A stretch of 64,000 bases of DNA from Afipia sp. P52-10 (GTDB lineage Bacteria; Pseudomonadota; Alphaproteobacteria; Rhizobiales; Xanthobacteraceae): positions 347,066-411,065 of the forward strand of contig NZ_AZSJ01000007.1 of NCBI RefSeq assembly GCF_000516555.1. The letters are read 5' to 3'. The position numbers and the translations under genes are program-made. The notes under the pieces were generated by a model. It searched no databases and had not been told where the DNA came from. It was given only the letters and a program-made list of their open reading frames with translations. This document shows, in pieces, positions 46,164-55,485 of the stretch (its first letter is position 1; each line of letters starts with the position of its first letter).

Positions 46164-46260
46164 TTAGAGCGTGATAAGATGAATCATCCTCGCGCTTCAG
46201 CTCCTTGTTTAAGCATGATCTTTTCGGAAAACCGCTTCACACTTTCCAGATCATGCTTTA
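46164..46260. repeat. Dispersed palindromic repeat, copy B (two-hairpin composite)
   Basis: The second hairpin has perfect 11-bp arms AAGCATGATCT (46211-46221) and AGATCATGCTT (46248-46258) with inner GGAAA / TTTCC pairing. Before it lies another hairpin with arms AGCGTGA (46168-46174) and TCGCGCT (46190-46196). The second half corresponds to copy A at 16521-16572. The terminal TTA (46258-46260) is the stop codon of parE. The layout matches a repeat I recall as abundant in Bradyrhizobium-group genomes; the family name was not checked. Confidence 0.75.
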
Positions 46261-48321
46261 GACGTCGAGCAACTCGTCGCTGGCGAACTCCGCCTTGTCC
46301 TGGATGAAGGCGAAGCGCGGTTCGGCCTTCGCGCCCATCAGCCGTTCGACGGAATCAGCAGTACCTTCGCGGTCGTCCGGCAGCAACACCACCCGCAGCA
46401 GCGTGCGCTTCTTCGGGTCCATCGTCGTTTCCTTCAACTGCTGCGGCATCATCTCGCCGAGGCCTTTGAAGCGGCTGATTTCGACATTGGCGTTGGCGCG
46501 GAATTCCTTGCCGAGGATTTCGTCCTTGTGGGCATCGTTGCGCGCATAGAACGTCTTGCCGCCATGGGAGAGCCGGTAGAGCGGCGGCACGGCGAGATAG
46601 AGATGCTTCTCGTCGATCAACCGCGGCATCTGCCGGTAGAAGAACGTGATCAGCAGCGAAGCGATGTGCGCGCCGTCTACGTCGGCGTCGGTCATGATGA
46701 TGATGCGTGAGTAGCGCAAATCCTCGGCGCGGTAGTGTGCGCCGGTGCCGCAGCCGAGCGCCTGCATCAGGTCGGCGATCTGTTGGTTGGCCGTCAGCTT
46801 GTCCTTGCCGGCAGAGGCGACATTGAGAATCTTGCCGCGCAGCGGCAGGATCGCCTGCGTCGCGCGATCGCGCGCCTGTTTAGCGCTGCCGCCCGCGGAA
46901 TCACCCTCGACGATGAACAATTCCGAGCCTTCAGCGGCGGTATTGGTGCAGTCGGCGAGCTTGCCCGGCAGCCGCAGCTTGCGCACTGCGGTCTTGCGCG
47001 CAACTTCCTTTTCCTGGCGACGGCGCACGCGTTCGTCGGCGCGCTCGATCACGAATTCGAGCAGCTTGTTGGCTTGGGTCGGATTGGCCGCGAGCCAGTG
47101 GTCGAACGGGTCCTTGACCGCCTGTTCGACGATGCGTTGCGCTTCCGCAGTCGCCAGGCGGTCTTTGGTCTGACCTTGGAATTCCGGTTCGCGCACGAAC
47201 ACCGAGAGCATCACCGCCGCGCCGACCATCACGTCTTCCGAGGTGATCGATGCTGCGCGCTTGCCAAGGCCCGCGCGCTCGGCGTGATCCTTCAGACCGC
47301 GCAGCAGCGCGCTACGCATGCCGGACTCGTGAGTGCCGCCGTCCGGCGTTGGGATGGTGTTGGTGTAGGACGACATGAAGCCGTCCGCGTCGGCGGTCCA
47401 GGCGACCGCCCATTCGCAGGCGCCATGCGACCCGGTACGGCCGGATTTGCCGGAAAAGATATCCGGATGCACCAGCGTATCAGCATGGATCGCAGCAGCC
47501 AGATAGTCTTTCAGGCCGTCCGGGAAGTGGAACTTGTCTTCCGGAGGGACGCCTTCGATGCCGCGCAGCAGTTCGGGGTCGCACACCCAACGGATCTCGA
47601 CGCCGCCGAAGAGGTAGGCCTTCGAGCGGGCCATCTTGAACAGCCGCTGTGGCTTGAACGCTGCCTTGGCGCCGAAAATCTCCGTATCCGGCTTGAACCG
47701 GACCCGCGTGCCGCGGCGGTTGTGAACCTTGCCGAGATTTTCGAGCTTGCCCTTGGGGTGGCCGCGCTCGAACGTCATCCGGTAGAGGGTCTGGTTGCGC
47801 GCGACCTCGACCTCCAGCACGGAGGAGAGCGCATTCACCACCGAGACGCCGACGCCGTGCAGACCGCCGGAGGTCTCGTAGACCTTGGAGTCGAACTTGC
47901 CGCCGGCGTGCAGCGTACACATGATGACTTCGAGCGCCGACTTCTTCGGAAACTTGGGGTGAGGGTCGATCGGAATGCCACGGCCGTTGTCGCTGACAGT
48001 CAGAAAGCCGTCGGCGGATAGTTCCACCTCGATAAAAGTTGCGTGACCGGCCAGCGCCTCGTCCATCGAGTTGTCGATGACCTCGGCGAACAGGTGGTGC
48101 AGCGCCTTCTCGTCGGTTCCGCCGATATACATGCCCGGACGGCGCCGAACCGGCTCCAAACCCTCCAAAACCTCGATGTCCCGGGCGGTGTAGCCAGCCT
48201 CGCCATCGCTGGCGCGGGAGGTGGACCGCGACGGTGTGGCTGTGGACCGCACCTTCGAGGGCGCAGCCTCGAACAGGTCGTCGGATTTATCTTTCTTAGC
48301 TGCTTTCAATGGTTTAGGCAT
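46258..48321 (-). CDS. parE: DNA topoisomerase IV subunit B
   Basis: A 687-residue type IIA topoisomerase ATPase subunit that decatenates chromosomes with ParC. The GHKL ATPase part shows EVIDNSMDEALAG, DNGRGIPID and the GGLHGVG lid. The Toprim domain begins with EGDSAGGSAKQARDR (about residue 472) and has DADVDGAHI. The absence of the gyrase-type long insertions and the QAILPLRGKILNV block favour ParE over GyrB, although the two are similar. A low-complexity N-terminal extension of about 40 residues precedes the core. The stop codon is supplied by the palindromic repeat copy B. Confidence 0.9.
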   Translation of the reverse strand: MPKPLKAAKKDKSDDLFEAAPSKVRSTATPSRSTSRASDGEAGYTARDIEVLEGLEPVRRRPGMYIGGTDEKALHHLFAEVIDNSMDEALAGHATFIEVELSADGFLTVSDNGRGIPIDPHPKFPKKSALEVIMCTLHAGGKFDSKVYETSGGLHGVGVSVVNALSSVLEVEVARNQTLYRMTFERGHPKGKLENLGKVHNRRGTRVRFKPDTEIFGAKAAFKPQRLFKMARSKAYLFGGVEIRWVCDPELLRGIEGVPPEDKFHFPDGLKDYLAAAIHADTLVHPDIFSGKSGRTGSHGACEWAVAWTADADGFMSSYTNTIPTPDGGTHESGMRSALLRGLKDHAERAGLGKRAASITSEDVMVGAAVMLSVFVREPEFQGQTKDRLATAEAQRIVEQAVKDPFDHWLAANPTQANKLLEFVIERADERVRRRQEKEVARKTAVRKLRLPGKLADCTNTAAEGSELFIVEGDSAGGSAKQARDRATQAILPLRGKILNVASAGKDKLTANQQIADLMQALGCGTGAHYRAEDLRYSRIIIMTDADVDGAHIASLLITFFYRQMPRLIDEKHLYLAVPPLYRLSHGGKTFYARNDAHKDEILGKEFRANANVEISRFKGLGEMMPQQLKETTMDPKKRTLLRVVLLPDDREGTADSVERLMGAKAEPRFAFIQDKAEFASDELLDV

Positions 48322-48481
48322 TTATCTTCAAGTTAGGTGGGCGCCGCTGCGCGCGAATCATTGATTCCGACTATGCCACGGAAGAGGGTATACAAAATGT
48401 CCGAAGGCCGGGCAGTTCCATCGTCCGTGGATAGGCTCCCGCTTGAGCAGATGCCCCGCACGCAGCGGGTAAGGGAGCGAT

Positions 48482-49000
48482 ATGGGTTTAGAAGAGATCG
48501 CACGCTCTGTAACTGATTTTGTGCGCGATCATCAGGCATGGGCGGCCCCGGTGGTGTTCCTGTTCGCGTTTGGCGAATCGCTGGCGTTCGTCTCATTCGC
48601 GGTTCCGGGGTGGGGCGTGCTGGTGGCGATCGGCGCCCTGATGGGTGCGAGCGGCATCGAATTCCTGCCGGTGTGGATTGCCGGGTCGTTGGGGGCTGCC
48701 CTCGGCGACTGGATCTCCTACTGGATCGGTTTCAAGTTCAAGGACAGCGTCGCGCGCTGGTGGCCGCTGTCGCGCTATCCGGACCTGCTGACCACCGCCG
48801 AACGGTTCGTCAAGAACTGGGGCGTGCCAAGCATTTTCGTCGGCCGCTTCTTCGGACCGCTGCGGGCTTTCGTGCCGCTGGCGGCCGGAATCTTCGAAAT
48901 GCCTTACTGGCACTTCCAGTTCGCGAATTTTACGTCGGCATTCCTGTGGGTGGCGGTTGTGCTGGCGCCCGGAACGTTCGGCGTGCGTTATCTGATGTAG
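48482..49000 (+). CDS. DedA-family membrane protein
   Basis: A 172-residue protein with about five membrane segments and the DedA signature: the acidic residue in FAFGESLAF, GALLGDWISYWIG-like GAALGDWISYWIG, and the conserved arginine in VGRFFGPLRAFVPLAAG. DedA proteins flip undecaprenyl phosphate or phospholipids across the inner membrane. It is divergent from parE and followed by an MBL gene on the same strand after 162 bases. Confidence 0.88.
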   Translation: MGLEEIARSVTDFVRDHQAWAAPVVFLFAFGESLAFVSFAVPGWGVLVAIGALMGASGIEFLPVWIAGSLGAALGDWISYWIGFKFKDSVARWWPLSRYPDLLTTAERFVKNWGVPSIFVGRFFGPLRAFVPLAAGIFEMPYWHFQFANFTSAFLWVAVVLAPGTFGVRYLM

Positions 49001-49162
49001 TCCCTACGTGGCGCGGCTGTGCCCATCCGCCGCGGCTGGACCATGGAATAAACCGCTCGGGCGGGGGTTGGGATTGCCGTTCGGTTGCTGCCGCCTCGTG
49101 CGGCCACGACCCCTGCAACGATCGACCTCGCGCCTCTTGCGCGCTTTGACCGGGAGAACTCC

Positions 49163-50149
49163 ATGACAGACGTGACGCGCCGCGCGGCAATCGGTGCAAC
49201 GGCGGCTCTGGCGGCCGCACCGCTGCTGCGGCCATCGGTTGCCGAGGCGGCAGCACCAGCCACAGCCAAGCAGGTCCCCGGCGTGTATCGCTACAAGGTC
49301 GGCGACATCGAGGTGACGGTGGTGACGGACGGTACACGGACCGTGCCGCTTCCTGATGCGCTGGTTAAGAACGCCACCAAGGACCAGGTCAGCGCCGCGT
49401 TGCAGGCCGCATTCTTCGACAAGGACAAGTTCTCGTTCTTCTTCAATCCGATCGTCGTCAACACTGGCTCGAAGCTGGTGGCGATCGACGCCGGCAACGG
49501 TGCGGCGGCATTCGAGCAAAGCAAGGGCAGCGTCGGCCAGCATCAGAGCAACCTGACGGCCGCTGGCATCGATCCCAAGACCATCGACGTGGTGGCGATC
49601 TCCCATTTCCATCCGGATCACATCAACGGTTTGCTTGGAGCCGATGGCAAGCCAGCGTTCGCGAATGCCGAGATCGTCGTGCCCGCCGCGGAGTGGGCGT
49701 TCTGGATGGACGAAGGCAATGCCAGCCGTGCGGCCGATACGCTGAAGCCCGCCTTTGCTAACGTGCGCCGCGTGTTCGGGGCCCTGGGCAACAAGGTTAC
49801 CCAGCACGAACCGAACAAGGAGATCGTTCCTGGCATCAAGACCCTGCCGACGCCAGGTCATACGCCGGGCCACACCTCGCACTTGATCACTTCGGGTTCG
49901 CATAGCGTGATGGTGCAGGGCGACGTCACGAATCTGCCGGCGCTATTCGCGCGCAATCCCGGTTGGCACGCGATGTTCGACATGGACGGTGCCAAGGCGG
50001 AGGAGACGCGACGCAAGCTCTATGACCAGCTCGTTGCCGACCGGATGGTCGTGCAGGGCTATCACTATACGTTCCCTGCGGCTGCCCACATCGAGAAGGA
50101 CGGGGACGGCTATCGTCCGGTGCCGATCCCGTGGCAGCCGGTGCTGTAA
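49163..50149 (+). CDS. Secreted MBL-fold metallohydrolase with Tat-like signal
   Basis: A 328-residue metallo-beta-lactamase-fold protein. The N-terminus TRRAAIGATAALAAAPLL with paired arginines looks like a Tat export signal. The zinc motif is SHFHPDHINGL (about residue 147), followed by PTPGHTPGHTS, QGDVTN and a late histidine in GYHYTFP. Relatives include quorum-quenching lactonases and other hydrolases, so the substrate is unknown. The ATG at 49163 has GGGAG upstream. Confidence 0.88.
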   Translation: MTDVTRRAAIGATAALAAAPLLRPSVAEAAAPATAKQVPGVYRYKVGDIEVTVVTDGTRTVPLPDALVKNATKDQVSAALQAAFFDKDKFSFFFNPIVVNTGSKLVAIDAGNGAAAFEQSKGSVGQHQSNLTAAGIDPKTIDVVAISHFHPDHINGLLGADGKPAFANAEIVVPAAEWAFWMDEGNASRAADTLKPAFANVRRVFGALGNKVTQHEPNKEIVPGIKTLPTPGHTPGHTSHLITSGSHSVMVQGDVTNLPALFARNPGWHAMFDMDGAKAEETRRKLYDQLVADRMVVQGYHYTFPAAAHIEKDGDGYRPVPIPWQPVL

Positions 50150-50432
50150 AGCTGGGATCACCTCCACGACAAGAGCTCCGGCGAAGCCGCGGCCCATTGT
50201 CCGTTGACCGTCCCCGGCGAAGCGATTATAGCGACGCCCATGACGACCTCGTTCGCCCGCGCAGCCATCCGTACCCGCCGCCGCACCACCGCGGCATGGG
50301 CGTACGATCGCGCGTAAGCACACAGATCGTCCCTCGTGCCGCCGGCCATCGACCCGCGGCACGTCTTGTCCTTCCCACAAGCAGACGCGGTTCGGTTGCA
50401 GGCGGCTCCTCAAGTCACTGAAGGGGTCTGCA

Positions 50433-51119
50433 ATGCATATTCCGCCGCCGTTTCGAACAAGCCGGGCTACGTGTCTAGAAATGGCCGCGGCGCGTGGCTT
50501 CGGTCTCGCCTGCGCCCATGACGGGCGGATGCCGGTGGTTGCCTGGCTACCGTTCCACATCGCCTATGACGGTGACGGTACGCCGCGCCTGACCTTTCAC
50601 GTCGCGCGGGCGAACCCGATCGCGGCACCCGCATTGCGCGCCCAACCCTGGCTGATCGCGGTCAGCGACGCGGACGCCTACGTCTCGCCGCGCTGGTATG
50701 CTTCGCCGCAGCAGGTACCGACCTGGCTCTACAGAGCCGCCAATCTGGGCGGGTCGGTTCGCGCGCTCTCGGAGGCGGAACTGATCCAGCATCTCGATCT
50801 GCTGGCGGCGCAGTTCGAAACTACAGAGGGTGAGCTGCCGCCGTGGAGCATGGCCGAGATTGCAGCCGGTCGCAGAGCCGCGCTGGTCGGGGCGATCGTC
50901 GGATTTGGAATGACGGTGGAGCATGTGGAGGGCAGCTTCAAGCTGAACCAGCACAAATCAGATGCTGACCATCTGTCCGTGGCGACGGCCCTGGCCGCGC
51001 AGCCGGACACGGCAGCACAGAAAATCGCCAGCGACATGCGCGGCATGCGGCCCGATGTCTTTGCTGCGCAACAACGTCATGACAATGCTAACAAGACACT
51101 CGAAGGGAATATGGCATGA
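50433..51119 (+). CDS. PaiB-like FMN-binding protein
   Basis: A 228-residue protein of the PaiB / FMN-binding negative regulator family: MHIPPPFR at the start, LPFHI with a histidine, HVARANPIA (the family has H.A..NP), SPRWYASPQQVPTWLYR and the C-terminal VGFGMTVEHVEGSFKLNQHK. The family was first described as a negative regulator in Bacillus, but most members are probably flavin-binding split-barrel enzymes. Its stop codon overlaps the argC start by four bases (ATGA). GAAGGGG precedes the ATG. Confidence 0.87.
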   Translation: MHIPPPFRTSRATCLEMAAARGFGLACAHDGRMPVVAWLPFHIAYDGDGTPRLTFHVARANPIAAPALRAQPWLIAVSDADAYVSPRWYASPQQVPTWLYRAANLGGSVRALSEAELIQHLDLLAAQFETTEGELPPWSMAEIAAGRRAALVGAIVGFGMTVEHVEGSFKLNQHKSDADHLSVATALAAQPDTAAQKIASDMRGMRPDVFAAQQRHDNANKTLEGNMA

Positions 51120-52174
51120 GCGCCAAGAAGAAAGTCGGAATTCTCGGGGCATCCGGATACACAGGGGCCGAACTCGTGCGCCTGCTGTTGCGGCATCCGA
51201 AAATGGAGATCGCGCTGATGACTGCGGACCGGCGGGCCGGGGCGGCGATGGGCGACGTCTTTCCGCAATTCGCGCCCTATGATCTGCCACGACTGGTCTC
51301 GATCGACCAGACCGATTGGGCTCAGGCCGGGCTTGACCTGATCTTCTGTGCGCTGCCGCACGCAACGACGCAGACGGTGCTCAAGGACGTGATGGCCAAG
51401 GCGCCGGAGACCAAGGTCGTGGACCTGTCGGCCGATTTCCGCCTGACTGATCCTGCGGCCTACGCCAAGTGGTACGGCCACGAGCACCATGCGCTCGAGC
51501 TGCAGAAAGAGGCGGTCTACGGTCTGGTCGAGATCTACCGGCGCGACATCAAGAAGGCGCGGCTGATCGCCAATCCCGGCTGCTACACCTCCTGCGCGCA
51601 ATTGCCGCTGATCCCGCTTCTGAAGGCGAAGGCGATCGAGCCCGACGAGATCGTCATCGACGCGAAGTCAGGCATGACCGGCGCGGGCCGCTCGGCGAAG
51701 GAGGAGATGCTGTTCTCCGAGGTCTCCGAGGGCACGCATGCCTATGGCGTCGGTCATCACCGGCACATGGCCGAACTCGATCAGGAGTTCTCCAAGGCCG
51801 CGGGCAAGGAGGTCGTGGTCTCGTTCACGCCGCATCTGATGCCGATGAACCGGGGCATCCTCTCGACGATCTATGTGCGTGGCCGGCGCGGCAAGACGCC
51901 GGAGGAACTGCACGCGATCCTCGCCGAACAATATGCCAAGGAGCCGTTCGTCTACGTGCTGCCGTTCGGCAAGACGCCGCAGACGCGGCACGTGCGCGGT
52001 TCGAACATGACCTTCATCGGCGTGGCGGCCGACCGCATTCCGGGCCGGGCGATCATCATCTCGACGCTGGACAACCTCACCAAGGGCGCGTCGGGACAGG
52101 CGGTGCAGAACGCGAACCTGCTGCTCGGTTTCGCCGAGACGACCGGGATCGATCTGCCGGCAATGTTTCCGTGA
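51116..52174 (+). CDS. argC: N-acetyl-gamma-glutamyl-phosphate reductase
   Basis: A 352-residue NADPH enzyme, third step of arginine synthesis. The Rossmann motif GILGASGYTGAELVRLL opens the protein. The catalytic cysteine is in IANPGCYTSC (about residue 157), and the active-site histidine lies in HRHMAEL. The KSGMTGAGR loop and the C-terminal LDNLTKGASGQAVQN are family hallmarks. It overlaps the PaiB-like gene, and the next MBL gene begins 11 bases downstream. Confidence 0.96.
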   Translation: MSAKKKVGILGASGYTGAELVRLLLRHPKMEIALMTADRRAGAAMGDVFPQFAPYDLPRLVSIDQTDWAQAGLDLIFCALPHATTQTVLKDVMAKAPETKVVDLSADFRLTDPAAYAKWYGHEHHALELQKEAVYGLVEIYRRDIKKARLIANPGCYTSCAQLPLIPLLKAKAIEPDEIVIDAKSGMTGAGRSAKEEMLFSEVSEGTHAYGVGHHRHMAELDQEFSKAAGKEVVVSFTPHLMPMNRGILSTIYVRGRRGKTPEELHAILAEQYAKEPFVYVLPFGKTPQTRHVRGSNMTFIGVAADRIPGRAIIISTLDNLTKGASGQAVQNANLLLGFAETTGIDLPAMFP

Positions 52175-52185
52175 GAAGGGATGTT

Positions 52186-53061
52186 ATGGCTGAGACGGCG
52201 CAGTTGCGGATTCAGGCTTTCTTCGATGAGCCAACCCATACGGCGAGCTATCTCGTCTGGGACGGCGCGAGCAAGCGCGGTGCCGTGATCGATCCGGTGC
52301 TGGCGTTCGACGCGGCCTCAGGTGAAGCCAATACCGACGCGGCCGAGGCGATCCTCGTGTTCGCTGCGCAGGAAGGCGTGACCATCGACCTCGTGCTCGA
52401 GACGCATGTCCACGCGGACCATCTTTCGGCTGCGCCGTATTTCAAGGAGAAGATCGGCGCGAAAGTCGCCATCGGCGAGCACATCCGCGATGTGCAACGC
52501 ATCTTCCGCGTGGTCTTCAACGCCGAGGATGTGTCGGGCAGCGGCGCCGAGTTCGACGTGCTGTTCAAGGACGGCGACACCTTCGCGATCGGCGGCTTGA
52601 CCGGCGAGGTGATCCACACGCCCGGACATACCCCGGCCTGCGTGACCTATCGGATCGGCGACGTGGTGTTCGTCGGCGATACGCTGTTCATGCCAGATTA
52701 CGGCACGGCCCGGGCCGATTTCCCGGGAGGTGATGCACGCCAGCTGTTTCGCTCGATCAAGCGCATCCTGGCGCTGCCCGAAACGACCCGCATCTTTGTC
52801 TGCCATGACTACAAAGCACCGGGCCGCGATTGCTATGCCTGGGAGACGACGGTCGGCGAGGAACGCCGTAAGAACCTGCATGTCCGCGACGGTGTCGACG
52901 AGGAGGCGTTCGTCAAACAGCGCACCGCGCGCGATGCGACGCTCTCGGCGCCATCGCTGTTGATGCCTTCGATCCAGGTGAACATGCGGGCCGGACAGCT
53001 ACCGCCGTCCGACAGCAACGGCATCCACTATTTGAAGATCCCTGTGAAGCTCGCAAGCTGA
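52186..53061 (+). CDS. MBL-fold protein of the ETHE1 / persulfide-dioxygenase type
   Basis: A 291-residue metallo-beta-lactamase-fold protein. Zinc/iron motifs are ETHVHADHLSAA (about residue 74), HTPGHTPACVTY and VGDTLFMPDYGTAR, with CHDYKAPGR near the end. These blocks are those of the ETHE1/BlH family, which oxidises glutathione persulfide to sulfite in the cytosol. A sulfurtransferase domain is absent. The ATG at 52186 has GAAGGG 6-7 bases upstream, and the gene follows argC closely. Confidence 0.88.
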   Translation: MAETAQLRIQAFFDEPTHTASYLVWDGASKRGAVIDPVLAFDAASGEANTDAAEAILVFAAQEGVTIDLVLETHVHADHLSAAPYFKEKIGAKVAIGEHIRDVQRIFRVVFNAEDVSGSGAEFDVLFKDGDTFAIGGLTGEVIHTPGHTPACVTYRIGDVVFVGDTLFMPDYGTARADFPGGDARQLFRSIKRILALPETTRIFVCHDYKAPGRDCYAWETTVGEERRKNLHVRDGVDEEAFVKQRTARDATLSAPSLLMPSIQVNMRAGQLPPSDSNGIHYLKIPVKLAS

Positions 53062-53079
53062 AGCGGCTGAGACTCATCA

Positions 53080-53112
53080 ACGTTGGCTTCCGATGCGTTC
53101 GGAAGCCAACGT
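53080..53112. terminator. Strong hairpin between convergent MBL and MAPEG genes
   Basis: A perfect 12-bp stem (ACGTTGGCTTCC at 53080-53091 with 53101-53112) surrounds a 9-base loop, centred between the convergent stop codons at 53061 and 53124. No T-run on either side, so it may rely on Rho or act as a transcript end stabiliser. Confidence 0.7.
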
Positions 53113-53123
53113 CCGCTAAGTGT

Positions 53124-53522
53124 TCAGACGAGCCCGAAGATTGCCAGCGCCAGCACGGCCTGCGCGAGGAAGCCAACCACGAAGGTCAGCGTCCTGAATA
53201 CCGGGATGCCCAGCGTGTAGACGATGGCGTGCGCAAGCCGCGACCAGAAATAGACGCTGCATGCAAGCACCGTATTGGTGGTCGAATAGTCGATGGCATT
53301 GAGGATCAGAACCAGCGGCGCGAAGATGATCAGGTTCTCGACCGCATTGTCGTGGGCGAACATCAAGCGGTTGGCCCATTCCGCCTGCGGCTTGTCATTG
53401 CGCGACGGATTGGCCATAGCCCCGGAGACACCGCGAACCTGCACCCGGTTGAGGGCGTAGGGTAGCCAGAGAAGCCCGGTCAGGATGACCGTCAGCGTCA
53501 GCCAGAATAGTTCGCGTGTCAT
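53124..53522 (-). CDS. MAPEG-family membrane protein
   Basis: A 132-residue integral membrane protein with four predicted helices and the MAPEG pattern (NRLMFAHDNAVENLIIFAPLVL, then SVYFWSRLAHAIVY). Eukaryotic MAPEG proteins are glutathione-dependent eicosanoid enzymes; bacterial ones have unclear roles in glutathione metabolism. The gene converges with the ETHE1-like gene. A 160-base gap with no gene separates it from phaC on the same strand. Confidence 0.88.
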   Translation of the reverse strand: MTRELFWLTLTVILTGLLWLPYALNRVQVRGVSGAMANPSRNDKPQAEWANRLMFAHDNAVENLIIFAPLVLILNAIDYSTTNTVLACSVYFWSRLAHAIVYTLGIPVFRTLTFVVGFLAQAVLALAIFGLV

Positions 53523-53682
53523 GATGCTCCCCAGACGTTAGGCATGTGAGTCTACCCACAATCCTATGGCATGTGGCTGGTGGCCGAAAGCAGGTTTTGG
53601 GGCGGGTTTTGGGACGCAGGCAGGTCGCGCCACTCCTGTCGCGCGGCCGTCACAGATTGCCACTGAGCCTGTCCGGCCGGGC

Positions 53683-55485
53683 TCAGGCGCGAACCCGCAC
53701 GTAGCTGCCCGGCGCGTCCTCGATTGGCGGGCGCGGGCCGTCACCGACCCTACGGGCCGGCACTTGCTCGGGCTCGAGCGCGCCGAGCCAGTCGCGCCAA
53801 TCGGGCCACCAGGATCCCTTATGCTCGACGGCTCCGTTCAACCATTCGCCAACGGTCTCGGCTTCGAGGCTGTCGTTGATCCAGTACTGATACTTCTTCA
53901 GCGACGGCGGATTGATCACGCCAGCGATGTGGCCGGAGCCGGACAGCACGAATTTCACCGGGCCGCCGAAGAATTTCGAGCCAAGCAGAACGGATTCCGC
54001 GGGAGCGATATGGTCCTCGCGGGTGGCGAGATTGTAGATCGGCACCTTGACCTTGGAGAGGTCGAGCTTGGTGTTGTCCAGCACCATCGTTCCTTGCGAC
54101 AGCCGGTTCTCAAGGTAGCAGTTGCGCAGGTAGTACGAGTGATTGGCCTGCGTCATCCGCGTCGCATCCGAATTCCAGTGCAGCAGGTCGAATGCGGCCG
54201 GCTGCTGGCCTTTCAGGTAATTGCTGACGACGTAGGACCAGATCAAGTCGTTGGAACGCAGCATATTGAACGCGTTCGCCATCTTGGCGCCTTCAAGCAG
54301 GCCGGTTTGGCGCATGTCCTTCTCGAGCGTGGAGATCTGCTCCTCATCGACGAACACGAGCAGGTCGCCTGCGTGGGTGAAATCCACCTGAGCGGCGAAG
54401 AAGGTTGCGGATGTCACCCGAACGCGGCGCTTCTCTGCAAGCCAGGCGAGCGTCGAGGCGAGCAGGGTGCCACCGACGCAATAGCCGGCGGTATGCACCT
54501 TCATCTCGCCGGTGATCTCCTCGATCACGTCCATTGCGGCGAGCGGACCTTCCTTCATGTAATCGGCAAACGTCTTCTCCGTGTGCCGTTTGTCCGGATT
54601 GACCCACGAGATCATGAACACGGTGATGCCCTGATCCAGGCACCATTTCACGAACGACTTCTGCGGGCCGAGATCGAGGATGTAGTATTTGTTGATCCAC
54701 GGCGGGACGATCAGCAGAGGCGTACGCAGCACCTTCTCCGTCGTCGGTTCGTACTGAATCAACTGGATCAGGTCGTTCTGGTAGACCACCTTCCCGGGGG
54801 TGATTGCCATGTCGCGCCCGACTTCGAGGTTGGCGGCGGATTGGCGGATCCGCAGCGTTCCGTGGCCCGCTTCCATGTCCTCGGCAAACATGGTCATGCC
54901 GCGCGCGAGATTGTCGGCGTTGGAGGAGATCGTCTCGCGCAGCACCTCCGGATTGGTCAGCACGAAGTTGGTCGGCGCCAGCGCGTTGGTGATCTGCTGG
55001 ACGTAGAACTCGGCCTTTTTGCGCGTGTGCTCGTCGATTCCTTCCGCTCCCTGCACCAAGTCGTAGGCGCACTTGGTCGTCAGCAGATAAGCCTGTTTCA
55101 GGAAGTCGAAAAACTGGTTCGAGCTCCACTCCGCGTCTTTGAACCGTTTGTCCTTTGGCGCGGGCTCGATCGCGGGCGGCGCGGCTTCGCCGGCGAGCCT
55201 GCGCGACGCGGTGCCCCACAGCTCGAGATAGGCTTTGCCGAGTTTCGCCTGCAGCTCCGAGGAGCGCTTCGGATCCGACAGCCAGTAGTCGGCGACCGCA
55301 TGGAAGGTCTTCACCACCTGGGCGAGGTCTTCCGCGGTCTGATCGCGCATCTCACCGGTCTCACGCGGTTTGAGATAGGCGGACAGAGCCCGGCTGCCGT
55401 GCTCCATCACCTTGGCGAGATTGTTGGCGAAGGCTTCGGGATCGAAGGACTTGGTCGCTTCCGGAGTGGGAAGTTTGTCGCTCAT
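53683..55485 (-). CDS. phaC: Poly(3-hydroxyalkanoate) synthase, class I
   Basis: A 600-residue polymerase that builds polyhydroxyalkanoate granules from 3-hydroxyacyl-CoA. The lipase-box-like motif is GYCVGGT with the catalytic cysteine at about residue 335, the aspartate in REDHIAPAES and the histidine in GSGHIAGVINPP. The N-terminal 200 residues are the usual PhaC_N domain. Length and the absence of a PhaE/PhaR partner fit class I. The phaA and phaB genes are not in the window. Confidence 0.95.
   Translation of the reverse strand: MSDKLPTPEATKSFDPEAFANNLAKVMEHGSRALSAYLKPRETGEMRDQTAEDLAQVVKTFHAVADYWLSDPKRSSELQAKLGKAYLELWGTASRRLAGEAAPPAIEPAPKDKRFKDAEWSSNQFFDFLKQAYLLTTKCAYDLVQGAEGIDEHTRKKAEFYVQQITNALAPTNFVLTNPEVLRETISSNADNLARGMTMFAEDMEAGHGTLRIRQSAANLEVGRDMAITPGKVVYQNDLIQLIQYEPTTEKVLRTPLLIVPPWINKYYILDLGPQKSFVKWCLDQGITVFMISWVNPDKRHTEKTFADYMKEGPLAAMDVIEEITGEMKVHTAGYCVGGTLLASTLAWLAEKRRVRVTSATFFAAQVDFTHAGDLLVFVDEEQISTLEKDMRQTGLLEGAKMANAFNMLRSNDLIWSYVVSNYLKGQQPAAFDLLHWNSDATRMTQANHSYYLRNCYLENRLSQGTMVLDNTKLDLSKVKVPIYNLATREDHIAPAESVLLGSKFFGGPVKFVLSGSGHIAGVINPPSLKKYQYWINDSLEAETVGEWLNGAVEHKGSWWPDWRDWLGALEPEQVPARRVGDGPRPPIEDAPGSYVRVRA

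Noticed and set aside
46735-48021. A 428-codon open frame antisense to parE
   Set aside because: It covers the ATPase and Toprim motifs of parE on the other strand and has no homology that I recognise.
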